Shown here: piece by piece, positions 17,251 to 24,813 of the stretch | Numbering within the stretch: the stretch's first letter is position 1 | Layout: the number at the start of each line of letters is the position of its first letter | Assembly (NCBI RefSeq): GCF_002165135.1 | Contig: NZ_NFZQ01000019.1 | Location: forward strand, 16,315 to 80,314 | Source of the DNA: Pseudomonas sp. SID14000 | GTDB lineage: Bacteria; Pseudomonadota; Gammaproteobacteria; Pseudomonadales; Pseudomonadaceae | Direction of reading: 5' to 3' | DNA length: 64,000 nt | Made by a program: the position numbers and the translations under genes | Notes under the pieces: model-generated | Databases searched by the model: none | Told to the model about the DNA's origin: nothing | The model's input: the letters and a program-made list of their open reading frames with translations, nothing else

Positions 17251-17616
17251 ATGAGCGATCACGACGAACGCCGCCGTTTCCAGCGTATCCAGTTCGACGC
17301 ACCGACCAAGCTGTGCCAGGGAGAACGTTGCTGGGAGGTAAAACTGCTTGATCTGTCCCTCAAAGGCCTGCTGGTTGAATGTCCCAAACCCTGGGATGCC
17401 GACCTGACCCAGGATTTTGAAGCGTACATCCTGCTCAACGACAAAGTGACCGAGGTGCAGATGCAAGTTGAACTGCGCCACGAAGAACCGGACCGTCTGG
17501 GTTTCATCTGCCTGTACATCGACATCGATTCGATGAGCCATCTGCACCGTCTTGTGGAATTGAACGTGGCCGACAGCACCGAAATGATGCGTGAACTGCG
17601 CGAACTGATCGAATAA
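17251..17616 (+). CDS. mapZ: single-domain PilZ c-di-GMP receptor, MapZ-type
   Basis: A 121-residue single PilZ domain. The c-di-GMP-binding residues are the Arg cluster RRRFQR at 7-12 and the DLSLKG motif at 34-39 (DxSxxG). The protein matches P. aeruginosa MapZ (PA4608) in length, in the opening MSD-x-DERRRF-x-RI and in the C-terminal HLHRLVELN block. MapZ, when bound to c-di-GMP, binds the chemoreceptor methyltransferase CheR1 and inhibits receptor methylation. Gene order (cstA family, mapZ, radA, mscL, fpr) equals that of P. aeruginosa apart from the inserted permease. It likely links c-di-GMP to chemotaxis in this strain. Confidence 0.88.
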   Translation: MSDHDERRRFQRIQFDAPTKLCQGERCWEVKLLDLSLKGLLVECPKPWDADLTQDFEAYILLNDKVTEVQMQVELRHEEPDRLGFICLYIDIDSMSHLHRLVELNVADSTEMMRELRELIE

Positions 17617-17664
17617 TGAAATCTCTTAGCTAGCTAATGGCTTCCCCACCTTGTGTTTCCTGTC

Positions 17665-17690
17665 TACCCAGACAGCTTTAAGCCTGGGTA
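17665..17690 (+). terminator. possible terminator after mapZ
   Basis: TACCCAG-N12-CTGGGTA forms a seven-bp stem about 50 bases after the mapZ stop, followed after eight bases by a short T run (17697-17700). It is weak and lacks a long T tract. Confidence 0.4.
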
Positions 17691-17800
17691 TCAGCGTTTT
17701 GTACACAGCCCTCTAGTCCAGCCTTTGACGACTTGGTACGCCTTCTGCATTGGGTTCCCGCACAGCTTGCGGGCACCCTTGTGCGCGCTCCGATCAAAAT

Positions 17801-17812
17801 ATTGTATACAAT
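17801..17812. promoter_or_regulatory. perfect palindrome ATTGTATACAAT, candidate operator
   Basis: A perfect 12-bp palindrome 68 bases upstream of the permease start. TTGTATACAA is typical of FadR-subfamily GntR operators. A related partial copy, TTGTACACAG, lies at 17699-17708. The regulator is not encoded nearby. Confidence 0.55.
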
Positions 17813-17879
17813 TCTTGTAGCAATCATTTGCAGGAAATGTCTACAGTAGCAACACAACAATAAACAGAGAGCCTGCTCC

Positions 17880-19397
17880 ATGACTACGTCCCCTAGCACG
17901 TCTCCCGCCAAGCGCCCGGAGGATGAAAACCTCGGCCTTGGAGCCAACCTGGCCTATGGTCTGCAGCATGTGCTGACCATGTACGGGGGGATCGTCGCGG
18001 TACCCCTGATCCTGGGGCAGGCCGCGGGCCTGAACGGCGCCGAAATCGGCATGCTGATTGCCGCTTCGTTGTTTGCCGGTGGCCTGGCCACCTTGCTGCA
18101 GACGCTCGGCCTACCGTTCTTCGGCTGCCAGTTGCCGCTGGTGCAGGGCGTGTCGTTCGCCGGTGTGGCGACCATGGGTGCGATCCTCAGCAGCGAGGGC
18201 GGCGGTGGCCTGCCGGGTGTGCTTGGCGCGGTCATGGCGGCGTCGCTGATCGGCTTTCTGATCACCCCGGTGTTCTCGCGCATCACCAAGTTCTTCCCGC
18301 CGCTGGTGACCGGCATCGTCATCACCACCATCGGCCTGACCCTGATGCCCGTGGCGGCCCGCTGGGTGATGGGTGGCAACAGCGCCTCACCGGAGTTCGG
18401 CAGCGTGGCCAACATCGGCCTGGCGGCCCTCACCTTCGCCATCGTGCTGCTGCTGAGCAAGCTGGGCAGCGCGGCAATCTCGCGCCTGTCGATCCTGCTG
18501 GCCATGGTGGTCGGCACCCTGATCGCCTGGGCGCTGGGCATGGCCGACTTCAGCAAGGTCACCGAGGGCCCGATGTTCGCCTTCCCCACGCCGTTCCATT
18601 TCGGCATGCCGGAATTCCACATCGCCGCAATCCTGTCGATGTGCATCGTGATCATGGTAACCCTGGTGGAAACCTCGGCCGACATCCTCGCCGTGGGTGA
18701 GATCATCGACACCAAGGTCGACTCCAAGCGCCTGGGCAACGGCCTGCGCGCCGACATGGCGTCGAGCATCCTCGCACCGATCTTCGGCTCGTTCACCCAG
18801 AGCGCCTTCGCCCAGAACGTCGGCCTGGTGGCCGTGACCGGGGTCAAGAGCCGCTACGTGGTGGCCACCGGTGGCTTGATCCTGGTGGTGCTCGGCCTGC
18901 TGCCGATCATGGGCCGGGTGATTGCCGCAGTCCCGACTCCGGTACTGGGTGGCGCGGGCATCGTGCTGTTCGGCACCGTGGCGGCCAGTGGTATCCGCAC
19001 CCTGTCCAAGGTCAGCTACAAGAACAACGTCAACCTGATCATCGTCGCAGCCTCGCTGGGCTTCGGCATGATCCCGATCGCCGCACCGACCTTCTACCAC
19101 CACTTCCCGAACTGGTTCGAGACCATCTTCCACTCGGGCATCAGCTCGGCGGCGATCATGGCCATTCTGCTGAACCTGATCTTCAACCACTTCACCGCCG
19201 GCAACTCGGACCAGCAGTCGGTGTTTGCCGCCGCGTACGAGCGCACCATCCAGTACTCGGACATTTCAGCGCTGCGTGATGGCGACTACTTCAAGGATGG
19301 CAAGCTGTTCGATGCCGAGGGTAATGAGGTACCGATGCTGGAACTGGACGAGCATGGCAATGAAACGGTCAGGCGCAGTGCGGTTGCCGAGCATTGA
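17880..19397 (+). CDS. NCS2-family xanthine/uracil permease
   Basis: A 505-residue nucleobase:cation symporter-2 transporter with about 14 membrane segments. It has the QHVLTMYGG block in the first helix and the NCS2 signature FAQNVGLVAVTGVKSRYV in the later part, which is the xanthine/uric-acid-type version, rather than the uracil UraA-type. The C-terminus carries a hydrophilic tail of about 60 residues (SVFAAAYERTIQYSD and after). It is inserted between mapZ and radA relative to P. aeruginosa, and is closed by a strong terminator. Exact substrate (xanthine, uric acid or uracil) is not decided. Confidence 0.88.
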   Translation: MTTSPSTSPAKRPEDENLGLGANLAYGLQHVLTMYGGIVAVPLILGQAAGLNGAEIGMLIAASLFAGGLATLLQTLGLPFFGCQLPLVQGVSFAGVATMGAILSSEGGGGLPGVLGAVMAASLIGFLITPVFSRITKFFPPLVTGIVITTIGLTLMPVAARWVMGGNSASPEFGSVANIGLAALTFAIVLLLSKLGSAAISRLSILLAMVVGTLIAWALGMADFSKVTEGPMFAFPTPFHFGMPEFHIAAILSMCIVIMVTLVETSADILAVGEIIDTKVDSKRLGNGLRADMASSILAPIFGSFTQSAFAQNVGLVAVTGVKSRYVVATGGLILVVLGLLPIMGRVIAAVPTPVLGGAGIVLFGTVAASGIRTLSKVSYKNNVNLIIVAASLGFGMIPIAAPTFYHHFPNWFETIFHSGISSAAIMAILLNLIFNHFTAGNSDQQSVFAAAYERTIQYSDISALRDGDYFKDGKLFDAEGNEVPMLELDEHGNETVRRSAVAEH

Positions 19398-19419
19398 CTG
19401 CTGACTGAGCGGTGAGGTG

Positions 19420-19449
19420 GGGGCCGACGCGCATCGTCGGCCCCTTTTT
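19420..19449 (+). terminator. rho-independent terminator of the NCS2 permease gene
   Basis: GGGGCCGACG-CGCAT-CGTCGGCCCC is a perfect 10-bp stem with a five-base loop directly followed by TTTTT. Confidence 0.92.
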
Positions 19450-19455
19450 CGTTTT

Positions 19456-19565
19456 GCCTGTGCCGGCCGTTTCGCGGGTAAACCCGCTCCCACAGGGTTT
19501 GCACAACCCTGAAGCTGATGCGGTACCTGTGGGAGCGGGTTTACCCGCGAAAGGGCCGGTACAGG
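19456..19565. repeat. REP pair between convergent permease and radA
   Basis: Inverted REP arms of about 38 bases (CGCGGGTAAACCCGC core) immediately after the terminator, ending eight bases before the radA stop codon. Confidence 0.88.
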
Positions 19566-19572
19566 CTACAAA

Positions 19573-20943
19573 TTACTCAAATAGCGCATCCAGGGCCTGC
19601 TCCAGCCGGGTAACAGCAATCACCTGCAACCCCGCCGGTGCCTCTTTCGGCGCATTGCCCTTGGGCACGATGGCCCGCTTGAAGCCATGCTTGGCGGCTT
19701 CCTTCAAGCGCTCTTGGCCACTGGGCACCGGCCGCACCTCGCCCGACAGGCCGATTTCGCCAAACACCAGCAGGCCATGGGCCAGTGGCCGGTTGCGCAG
19801 GCTGGACATCACCGCCGCCAGCAGCGCCAGGTCCGAAGCGGTTTCCAGCACCTTCACCCCGCCCACCACGTTGAGGAACACGTCCTGGTCATGGGTGGGA
19901 ATACCGCCGTGGCGGTGCAGTACTGCCAACAACATGGCCAGGCGGTTCTGGTCCAGGCCCAGAGTCACCCGGCGCGGGTTGGCCAGGTGGCTGTCGTCGA
20001 CCAGCGCCTGCACCTCGACCAGCATCGGCCGGGTCCCCTCCCAGGTCGCCATCACCACACTGCCCGGTACTTCCTCCTGGGCGCGGTTGAGGAAAATCGC
20101 CGAGGGGTTGGACACTTCCTTCAAGCCGCGGTCGGTCATGCCGAATACGCCAAGCTCATTGACCGCGCCAAAGCGGTTCTTCACCGCCCGCAGCAAGCGC
20201 AGGCGGCCATCGGACTCGCCTTCGAAATACAGCACGGTGTCGACCATGTGTTCGAGTACTCGCGGGCCGGCCAGCGAGCCTTCCTTGGTCACGTGACCGA
20301 CCAAGAAGATCGCTGTGCCACTCTGCTTGGCGTAGCGCACCAGCAACGCCGTGCTCTCGCGCACCTGGGCCACGCCGCCGGGTGCCGATTGCAGCTGCTC
20401 GGTAAAAATGGTCTGGATCGAGTCGATTACCATCACCCGTGGCTTTTCCTGGCGCGCCGTGGCGATGATGGTCTCGATGCAGGTTTCGGTCATGACCTTG
20501 AGCTGGTCCTGGGGCAGGCCCAGGCGCCGCGAGCGCATGGCCACCTGCTGCTGCGACTCCTCACCGGTGACATACAGCGCCGGCATGCCCACGGCGATGT
20601 TGCACAAGGTCTGTAGCAGTATGGTGGACTTGCCAATGCCGGGGTCACCACCGATCAACACCACCGAGCCATCCACCAGACCACCGCCCAGCACTCGGTC
20701 CAGTTCGGTGCTGCTGGTGGTGAAGCGCGGGATTTCCTCGACACTGACTTCGGCCAGGGTCTTGATCTGCGCCTGCTGCCCGGTCCAGCCAGCACGGCCG
20801 CTACTGGGCGCAGCGGCACCGCCGCTTTCGATCATGGTCTCGACCAGGGTGTTCCAGGCCCCGCATTCGCCACACTGGCCGGCCCATTTGGGGAAGGTCG
20901 CACCGCACTCGGTGCAGCCATACAAGCGCTTGGCCTTGGCCAT
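19573..20943 (-). CDS. radA: DNA repair protein RadA/Sms
   Basis: RadA processes branched recombination intermediates and promotes RecA-mediated strand exchange. The 456-residue protein starts at 20943 with MAKAKRLYGCTECGATFPKW. It has an N-terminal zinc finger CTECG...CGECG, a Walker A GDPGIGKST, the RadA signature KNRFG and a C-terminal Lon-like domain (GLVVFGEIGLSGEVRPV type block). An in-frame extension to 21057 is unlikely because it lacks the conserved start. It is divergent from mscL with 177 bases between the start codons. Confidence 0.96.
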   Translation of the reverse strand: MAKAKRLYGCTECGATFPKWAGQCGECGAWNTLVETMIESGGAAAPSSGRAGWTGQQAQIKTLAEVSVEEIPRFTTSSTELDRVLGGGLVDGSVVLIGGDPGIGKSTILLQTLCNIAVGMPALYVTGEESQQQVAMRSRRLGLPQDQLKVMTETCIETIIATARQEKPRVMVIDSIQTIFTEQLQSAPGGVAQVRESTALLVRYAKQSGTAIFLVGHVTKEGSLAGPRVLEHMVDTVLYFEGESDGRLRLLRAVKNRFGAVNELGVFGMTDRGLKEVSNPSAIFLNRAQEEVPGSVVMATWEGTRPMLVEVQALVDDSHLANPRRVTLGLDQNRLAMLLAVLHRHGGIPTHDQDVFLNVVGGVKVLETASDLALLAAVMSSLRNRPLAHGLLVFGEIGLSGEVRPVPSGQERLKEAAKHGFKRAIVPKGNAPKEAPAGLQVIAVTRLEQALDALFE

Positions 20944-21120
20944 GGCTGGGGGTCTCCTGGAAAAAACCGCCATGATAGCCGAGCTGGACGTGCCTCGAGC
21001 GCCTCGGGATGCGACAAAACTATTCGTTCTAACCGCAGTCAGTAGGCCTGAACACAACGCATGAAGCGTTTAAGTGGCTTACACTGCGTAAACCTTACCT
21101 TTTGTTACAAGGAACCAAAC

Positions 21121-21540
21121 ATGGGCATGATCAGTGAGTTCAAGGCCTTCGCGGTCAAAGGCAACGTCGTCGACATGGCGGTTGGTATCATTATCGGCGC
21201 GGCTTTCGGCAAGATCGTCTCGTCTTTCGTTGGTGACGTGGTCATGCCACCACTGGGCATGTTGATCGGTGGCATGGACTTCAGCGACCTGGCGATTACC
21301 CTGAAGGCTGCCGAAGGTGACATTCCGGCGGTGGTGCTGGCGTATGGCAAGTTCATTCAGACAGTGATTGATTTCATTATCATCGCCTTCGCCATTTTCA
21401 TGGGTGTGAAGGCCATCAACCGCCTGAAGCGTGAGGAAGCAGTGGCGCCAACTACGCCGCCTGTGCCTTCGGCTGAAGAAACCTTGCTGACCGAGATTCG
21501 CGATTTGCTCAAGGCGCAGAACCAGAACCGCTTGCCCTGA
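21121..21540 (+). CDS. mscL: large-conductance mechanosensitive channel
   Basis: MscL is a homopentameric channel that opens under membrane tension to release solutes on hypo-osmotic shock. The 139-residue protein has the short amphipathic N-terminus (GMISEFKAFAVKGNVVDMAVG), TM1 with the conserved GIIIGAAFGKIVSS segment, a periplasmic loop, TM2 (VIDFIIIAFAIFMGVKAIN) and a C-terminal helical bundle (ETLLTEIRDLLK). The start at 21121 has AAGGA upstream; the 21061 extension is not conserved. It is convergent with fpr and divergent from radA. Confidence 0.97.
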   Translation: MGMISEFKAFAVKGNVVDMAVGIIIGAAFGKIVSSFVGDVVMPPLGMLIGGMDFSDLAITLKAAEGDIPAVVLAYGKFIQTVIDFIIIAFAIFMGVKAINRLKREEAVAPTTPPVPSAEETLLTEIRDLLKAQNQNRLP

Positions 21541-21554
21541 AGTTGCAGGGGCGC

Positions 21555-21582
21555 TGTGGGAGCAGGCATGCCCGCTCCCACA
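21555..21582. terminator. short REP-like hairpin between convergent mscL and fpr
   Basis: TGTGGGAGC-N10-GCTCCCACA makes a nine-bp stem in the 57-base gap between mscL and fpr and may stop transcription from both sides. Confidence 0.6.
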
Positions 21583-21597
21583 ATGGCCCCAATGGCC

Positions 21598-22374
21598 TTA
21601 CCAGTAGTTTTCCACCGCCACCTGCCCGGGCCGCTTGCTCAGGCTCAGCTGCAGCTCGCGCGCTTTAAGTACCTTACGCGTCTCGTCGATCATCTCCGGG
21701 TTGCCACACAGCATCACTCGCGAATGTTCCGGCGACAGCTCCAGCCCCGCCGCCTTCTCCAGTTCGCCATTCTCGATCAGCGTGGTAATACGCTGGTTCA
21801 ACGCCCCTGGGTGCTGTTCACGGGTCACCACCGGAATGAACTGCAACTTGCCGGCGAACTCGGCCAGGTAATCGCGCTGCTCCAGCCCGGCGATTTCATC
21901 CACATAGGCCAGCTCTTTCGCTTCGCGCACCGAGTACACCAGCTTGATGTTGTCGAAACGCTCCCAGGCCTCGAAGTCCTGCAGGATCGACATGAACGGC
22001 GCAATGCCAGTACCGGTCGCCAGCAACCACAGGTCACGGCCTCCGACGAAGCGGTCGAGGGTAAGGAAGCCGAAGGCTTGGCGATCGATCAGCAGGGTAT
22101 CGCCCGCCCCCAGCCGGCTCAGCTCGCTGGTGAATTCCCCGCCTGGCACCACGATGGAGAAGAAGTCGAGGTGCTCGTCATGGGGCGCGCTGACCATGGA
22201 ATAGGCGCGCCACACCACACTGCCATCGGCCTTGGTCACGCCCAGACGGGCGAACTGGCCTGAGCGGAAGCGGAACCCCGCATCGCGCGTAACCCGCAGG
22301 CTGAAGAGGTTCGGCGTCAGTGGCTGAACATCGAGCAGGGTCTGGCGGGTGAACTTTTCGGCGCTAGCGGTCAT
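21598..22374 (-). CDS. fpr: ferredoxin-NADP+ reductase
   Basis: A 258-residue FAD-dependent reductase of the short bacterial type. It transfers electrons between NADPH and ferredoxin or flavodoxin. FAD-binding RAYSMVSAP (the RxYS motif) is near residue 54, the NADP-binding LLATGTGIAPF block near 110-120, and the C-terminus ends KRPGQVAVENYW, typical of Pseudomonas/Azotobacter Fpr. The ATG at 22374 gives the family start; a 32-residue extension is unlikely. The locus matches P. aeruginosa PA4615, the second Fpr paralogue of that genus, not the FinR-linked one, and no finR is adjacent. It is divergent from ppoR. Confidence 0.93.
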   Translation of the reverse strand: MTASAEKFTRQTLLDVQPLTPNLFSLRVTRDAGFRFRSGQFARLGVTKADGSVVWRAYSMVSAPHDEHLDFFSIVVPGGEFTSELSRLGAGDTLLIDRQAFGFLTLDRFVGGRDLWLLATGTGIAPFMSILQDFEAWERFDNIKLVYSVREAKELAYVDEIAGLEQRDYLAEFAGKLQFIPVVTREQHPGALNQRITTLIENGELEKAAGLELSPEHSRVMLCGNPEMIDETRKVLKARELQLSLSKRPGQVAVENYW

Positions 22375-22518
22375 ATCGGGCTCCAGGTTTGGCGTGCGCA
22401 CAGTGTCGCGCAAAGTGGCGCGGATAAAAACCACTGCTTTGTAGGGCCTCATCTGCGGAAATCCTGCCAAAGACGCAGAAAAACCTGATCGCTATAACAA
22501 AAAAATCCCAACGCTTTA

Positions 22519-22534
22519 GTAGGTCTTTTCCTAC
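22519..22534. promoter_or_regulatory. inverted repeat upstream of ppoR
   Basis: GTAGG-N6-CCTAC lies 53-68 bases before the ppoR start. On the other strand it reads TGTAGG-N6-CCTACT, close to the form TGTAAG-N6-CTTACA bound by GacA-type (NarL/LuxR HTH) regulators. PpoR itself has such an HTH, so autoregulation is possible. Confidence 0.45.
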
Positions 22535-22586
22535 AATCATTCGGGTATTCAAACGGACTGAATTCTGAGGCTCAAGGAGTGTTCCC

Positions 22587-23294
22587 ATGTTTCACTGGAA
22601 ACCCGAGTATCTTCATGCGTTCATTAACGAACGCCGCCCACAGAGATTGTTCGACATCGCCGTGCACCTGACGCAGGACCTGGGCATGGAGTTTCTGGGG
22701 CTGAATATCCGTATCCAGATCGCTACGCAAACACCCCGCCTGTTCCTGTACAGTAACTATCCGCACGAATGGATCGAGCGTTACCAGCGTGATGAGCTCT
22801 ACAAGCAGGACCCGGCCGCCAGTTTGAGCCACAACTCGACCATGCCGGTGCTGTGGACCGATGACCTGTATCGCGAAGCCCCACATTTTCGTGAGGCGGC
22901 CTGCCAGAACGGTCTGCGCCATGGCTGGACGCAGTCATTGCACGACCTGCAGCACAACGAAAGCCAGATCAGCGTGGCCAGACCCACCGGTACCATCGGC
23001 ACGACCGAATTCTACGGCAAGGCCGGCAGTGTGCAGTGGTTGTGTCACACCCTGCATGCGGTGCTTGGCGAACACCACCTCAGTGCACTGTGCCCATCGC
23101 AACCGAAAATGAGCAAACGGGAGCTGGAAGTGCTGAAATGGTCGGCCGCAGGCAAGACCGCCGCCGAGTGTGCCTGCATCCTGGCACTGTCGCAAAGCAC
23201 GGTAAATTTCCATATGCGCAGTGTCATCACCAAGACCAACGCCGCCAACAAGGCTGGCGCCATCGCCATCGCCGCCATGCGTGGCTGGATCTGA
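22587..23294 (+). CDS. ppoR: LuxR-family solo regulator PpoR
   Basis: A 235-residue LuxR-type transcription factor. Its N-terminal domain (about 15-160) keeps the acyl-homoserine-lactone pocket residues: Trp and Tyr in EWIERYQ, Asp-Pro in QDPAAS, and the later Trp in LWTDD. The C-terminal HTH (about 172-232) has ELEVLKW, AAGKTAAECA and STVNFHM. No luxI synthase is in the window, so it is an AHL-responsive solo, as reported for PpoR of P. putida, which has the same length and the same neighbourhood (fpr, rlmG). It could respond to exogenous or unlinked AHLs. Confidence 0.92.
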   Translation: MFHWKPEYLHAFINERRPQRLFDIAVHLTQDLGMEFLGLNIRIQIATQTPRLFLYSNYPHEWIERYQRDELYKQDPAASLSHNSTMPVLWTDDLYREAPHFREAACQNGLRHGWTQSLHDLQHNESQISVARPTGTIGTTEFYGKAGSVQWLCHTLHAVLGEHHLSALCPSQPKMSKRELEVLKWSAAGKTAAECACILALSQSTVNFHMRSVITKTNAANKAGAIAIAAMRGWI

Positions 23295-23390
23295 GCTTCA
23301 AACCTGCGACCTTGGGCAAAGCCCTGTAGAATCGCCCGGCAAAGCCCGGGGCGAACCGCAACGGGCAGTTTCGTACCTGAGCCAGACGCC

Positions 23391-24515
23391 ATGCCCCTGT
23401 TGACCACCCCCTACGCCGAACTCGACCTGATCCGCCAGCCGGAACAGGCCAACGACCCGCTGCAGGCTTTCGATGCCGCCGACGAGTACCTGCTTGCGCA
23501 GCTGCACGAACAGGCCCCCGAGGCCAACTGCCGGGTGCTGGTGCTCAATGACAGCTTCGGCGCCCTGGCCGCCAGCCTGGCGGGCAAGCTGCAGGTGACC
23601 AGCAGTGGCGATTCGCACCTGGCGCACCTGGCCCTGGAAAAGAACCTGGCACGCAACGGCCTGCCGTTCGACAGCGTGCCGTTCGTGCCGGCCAGCGAAC
23701 ACTGGCAAGGCCCGTTCGACCGGGTGCTGGTGCGCGTGCCCAAGACCCTGGCCCTGCTCGAAGAGCAGCTGATTCGCCTGCAAGGTCACCTGGCGCCCGG
23801 TGCGCAGGTGATTGCCGGGGCGATGATCAAGCACTTGCCACGGGCTGCCGGCGACCTGATGGAGAAGTACATCGGCCCGGTGCAGGCTTCGCTGGCGCAG
23901 AAAAAGGCCCGGTTGCTGACAGCGACGGTGACCGAACGGCCTGTCGCCCGCTCGCCCTACCCTAGCCGCTACCGCCTTGACGCGCCGGCGCTGGAGCTGG
24001 TCAACCACGCCAACGTGTTCTGCCGTGAAGGCCTGGACATCGGCACCCGGGCGTTCCTGCCGCACCTGCACCGCGAACTGGGCCGCGCGCGGGTGGCAGA
24101 CCTGGGCTGCGGCAACGGCGTGCTGGCGATAGCCAGCGCCCTGGCCAACCCGGATGCCCAGTACACCCTGGTCGACGAGTCGTACATGGCGGTGCAATCG
24201 GCGCGGGAGAACTGGCAGGCCGCGTTGGGCGAGCGCCCGGCGGTGTTCGAGGCAGCCGATGGGTTGGCCGGGGTAGAGAAGCAGTCGCTGGACGTTGTGC
24301 TGTGCAACCCGCCATTCCACCAGCAGCAGGTGGTGGGTGACTTCCTCGCCTGGCGCATGTTCCAGCAGGCGCGTGAGGCATTGGTGGTGGGCGGGGCGCT
24401 ATATATCGTGGGTAACCGGCACCTGGGCTATCACAGCAAGCTGGCGCGGTTGTTCCGGGGGGTGGAGCAGGTGGCGGCAACGCCCAAGTTCGTCATCTTG
24501 AAAGCTCGTAAATAG
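23391..24515 (+). CDS. rlmG: 23S rRNA (guanine-1835-N2)-methyltransferase
   Basis: RlmG methylates G1835 in 23S rRNA. The 374-residue protein has an N-terminal RlmG-specific domain and a C-terminal Rossmann methyltransferase with the SAM motif VADLGCGNGVLAIA and the catalytic CNPPFHQQ (the NPPF signature of N2-guanine methyltransferases). The neighbourhood (ppoR upstream, cioAB downstream and convergent) is that of P. putida. No other gene shares its promoter; a REP pair follows. Confidence 0.95.
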   Translation: MPLLTTPYAELDLIRQPEQANDPLQAFDAADEYLLAQLHEQAPEANCRVLVLNDSFGALAASLAGKLQVTSSGDSHLAHLALEKNLARNGLPFDSVPFVPASEHWQGPFDRVLVRVPKTLALLEEQLIRLQGHLAPGAQVIAGAMIKHLPRAAGDLMEKYIGPVQASLAQKKARLLTATVTERPVARSPYPSRYRLDAPALELVNHANVFCREGLDIGTRAFLPHLHRELGRARVADLGCGNGVLAIASALANPDAQYTLVDESYMAVQSARENWQAALGERPAVFEAADGLAGVEKQSLDVVLCNPPFHQQQVVGDFLAWRMFQQAREALVVGGALYIVGNRHLGYHSKLARLFRGVEQVAATPKFVILKARK

Positions 24516-24522
24516 GCCTTGA

Positions 24523-24642
24523 AGGGCTGCTTTGCAGCCCATCGCGACACAAGGCCGCTCCTACAGGGAGACGCGACAATCTGTATGATCGCGATCCCTG
24601 TAGGAGCGGCCTTGTGTCGCGAAAGGGGCGCAAAGCGCCCCC
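24523..24642. repeat. REP pair, second family (GTGTCGCGA)
   Basis: Inverted arms ATCGCGACACAAGGCCGCTCC / GGAGCGGCCTTGTGTCGCGA, with flanking GGGCTGCTTTGCAGCCC and GGGGCGCAAAGCGCCCC hairpins. It lies between the convergent rlmG and the cio operon's last gene. Confidence 0.85.
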
Positions 24643-24648
24643 GTTGGT

Positions 24649-24804
24649 TCAATGGGTGGTCAGGCCGGCTGCGCCCATGAACAGGCGCATCACCCAGGCC
24701 GCCACGCCCAGGGCCGCCACGCTCATCGCCCAGATCAGCAGCAGCCAGCCCAGTCGCTGCCACAGGGGTTTCTTCTCGTCCAAGCCATGCTTGCCGGTCA
24801 TCAT
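24649..24804 (-). CDS. 51-residue membrane protein of the cio operon (DUF2474-like)
   Basis: A short frame that begins ATGATG after AGGAGG and codes a 51-residue protein. It has a charged N-terminus (TGKHGLDEKKPLWQRL), then one membrane helix (GWLLLIWAMSVAALGVAAWVMRLF), and a short tail. Such DUF2474 proteins follow cyanide-insensitive oxidase genes and are the likely counterparts of CydX, the small subunit that stabilises cytochrome bd haems. The gene starts 10 bases after the cioB stop, so it is part of that operon. It is too short for many automatic annotations. Confidence 0.85.
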   Translation of the reverse strand: MMTGKHGLDEKKPLWQRLGWLLLIWAMSVAALGVAAWVMRLFMGAAGLTTH

Positions 24805-24813
24805 GCGGCCCTC

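Noticed and set aside
17617..17879. Purine or xanthine riboswitch upstream of the NCS2 permease
   Set aside because: I found no recognisable riboswitch core; the palindrome and a weak hairpin explain the visible structure.
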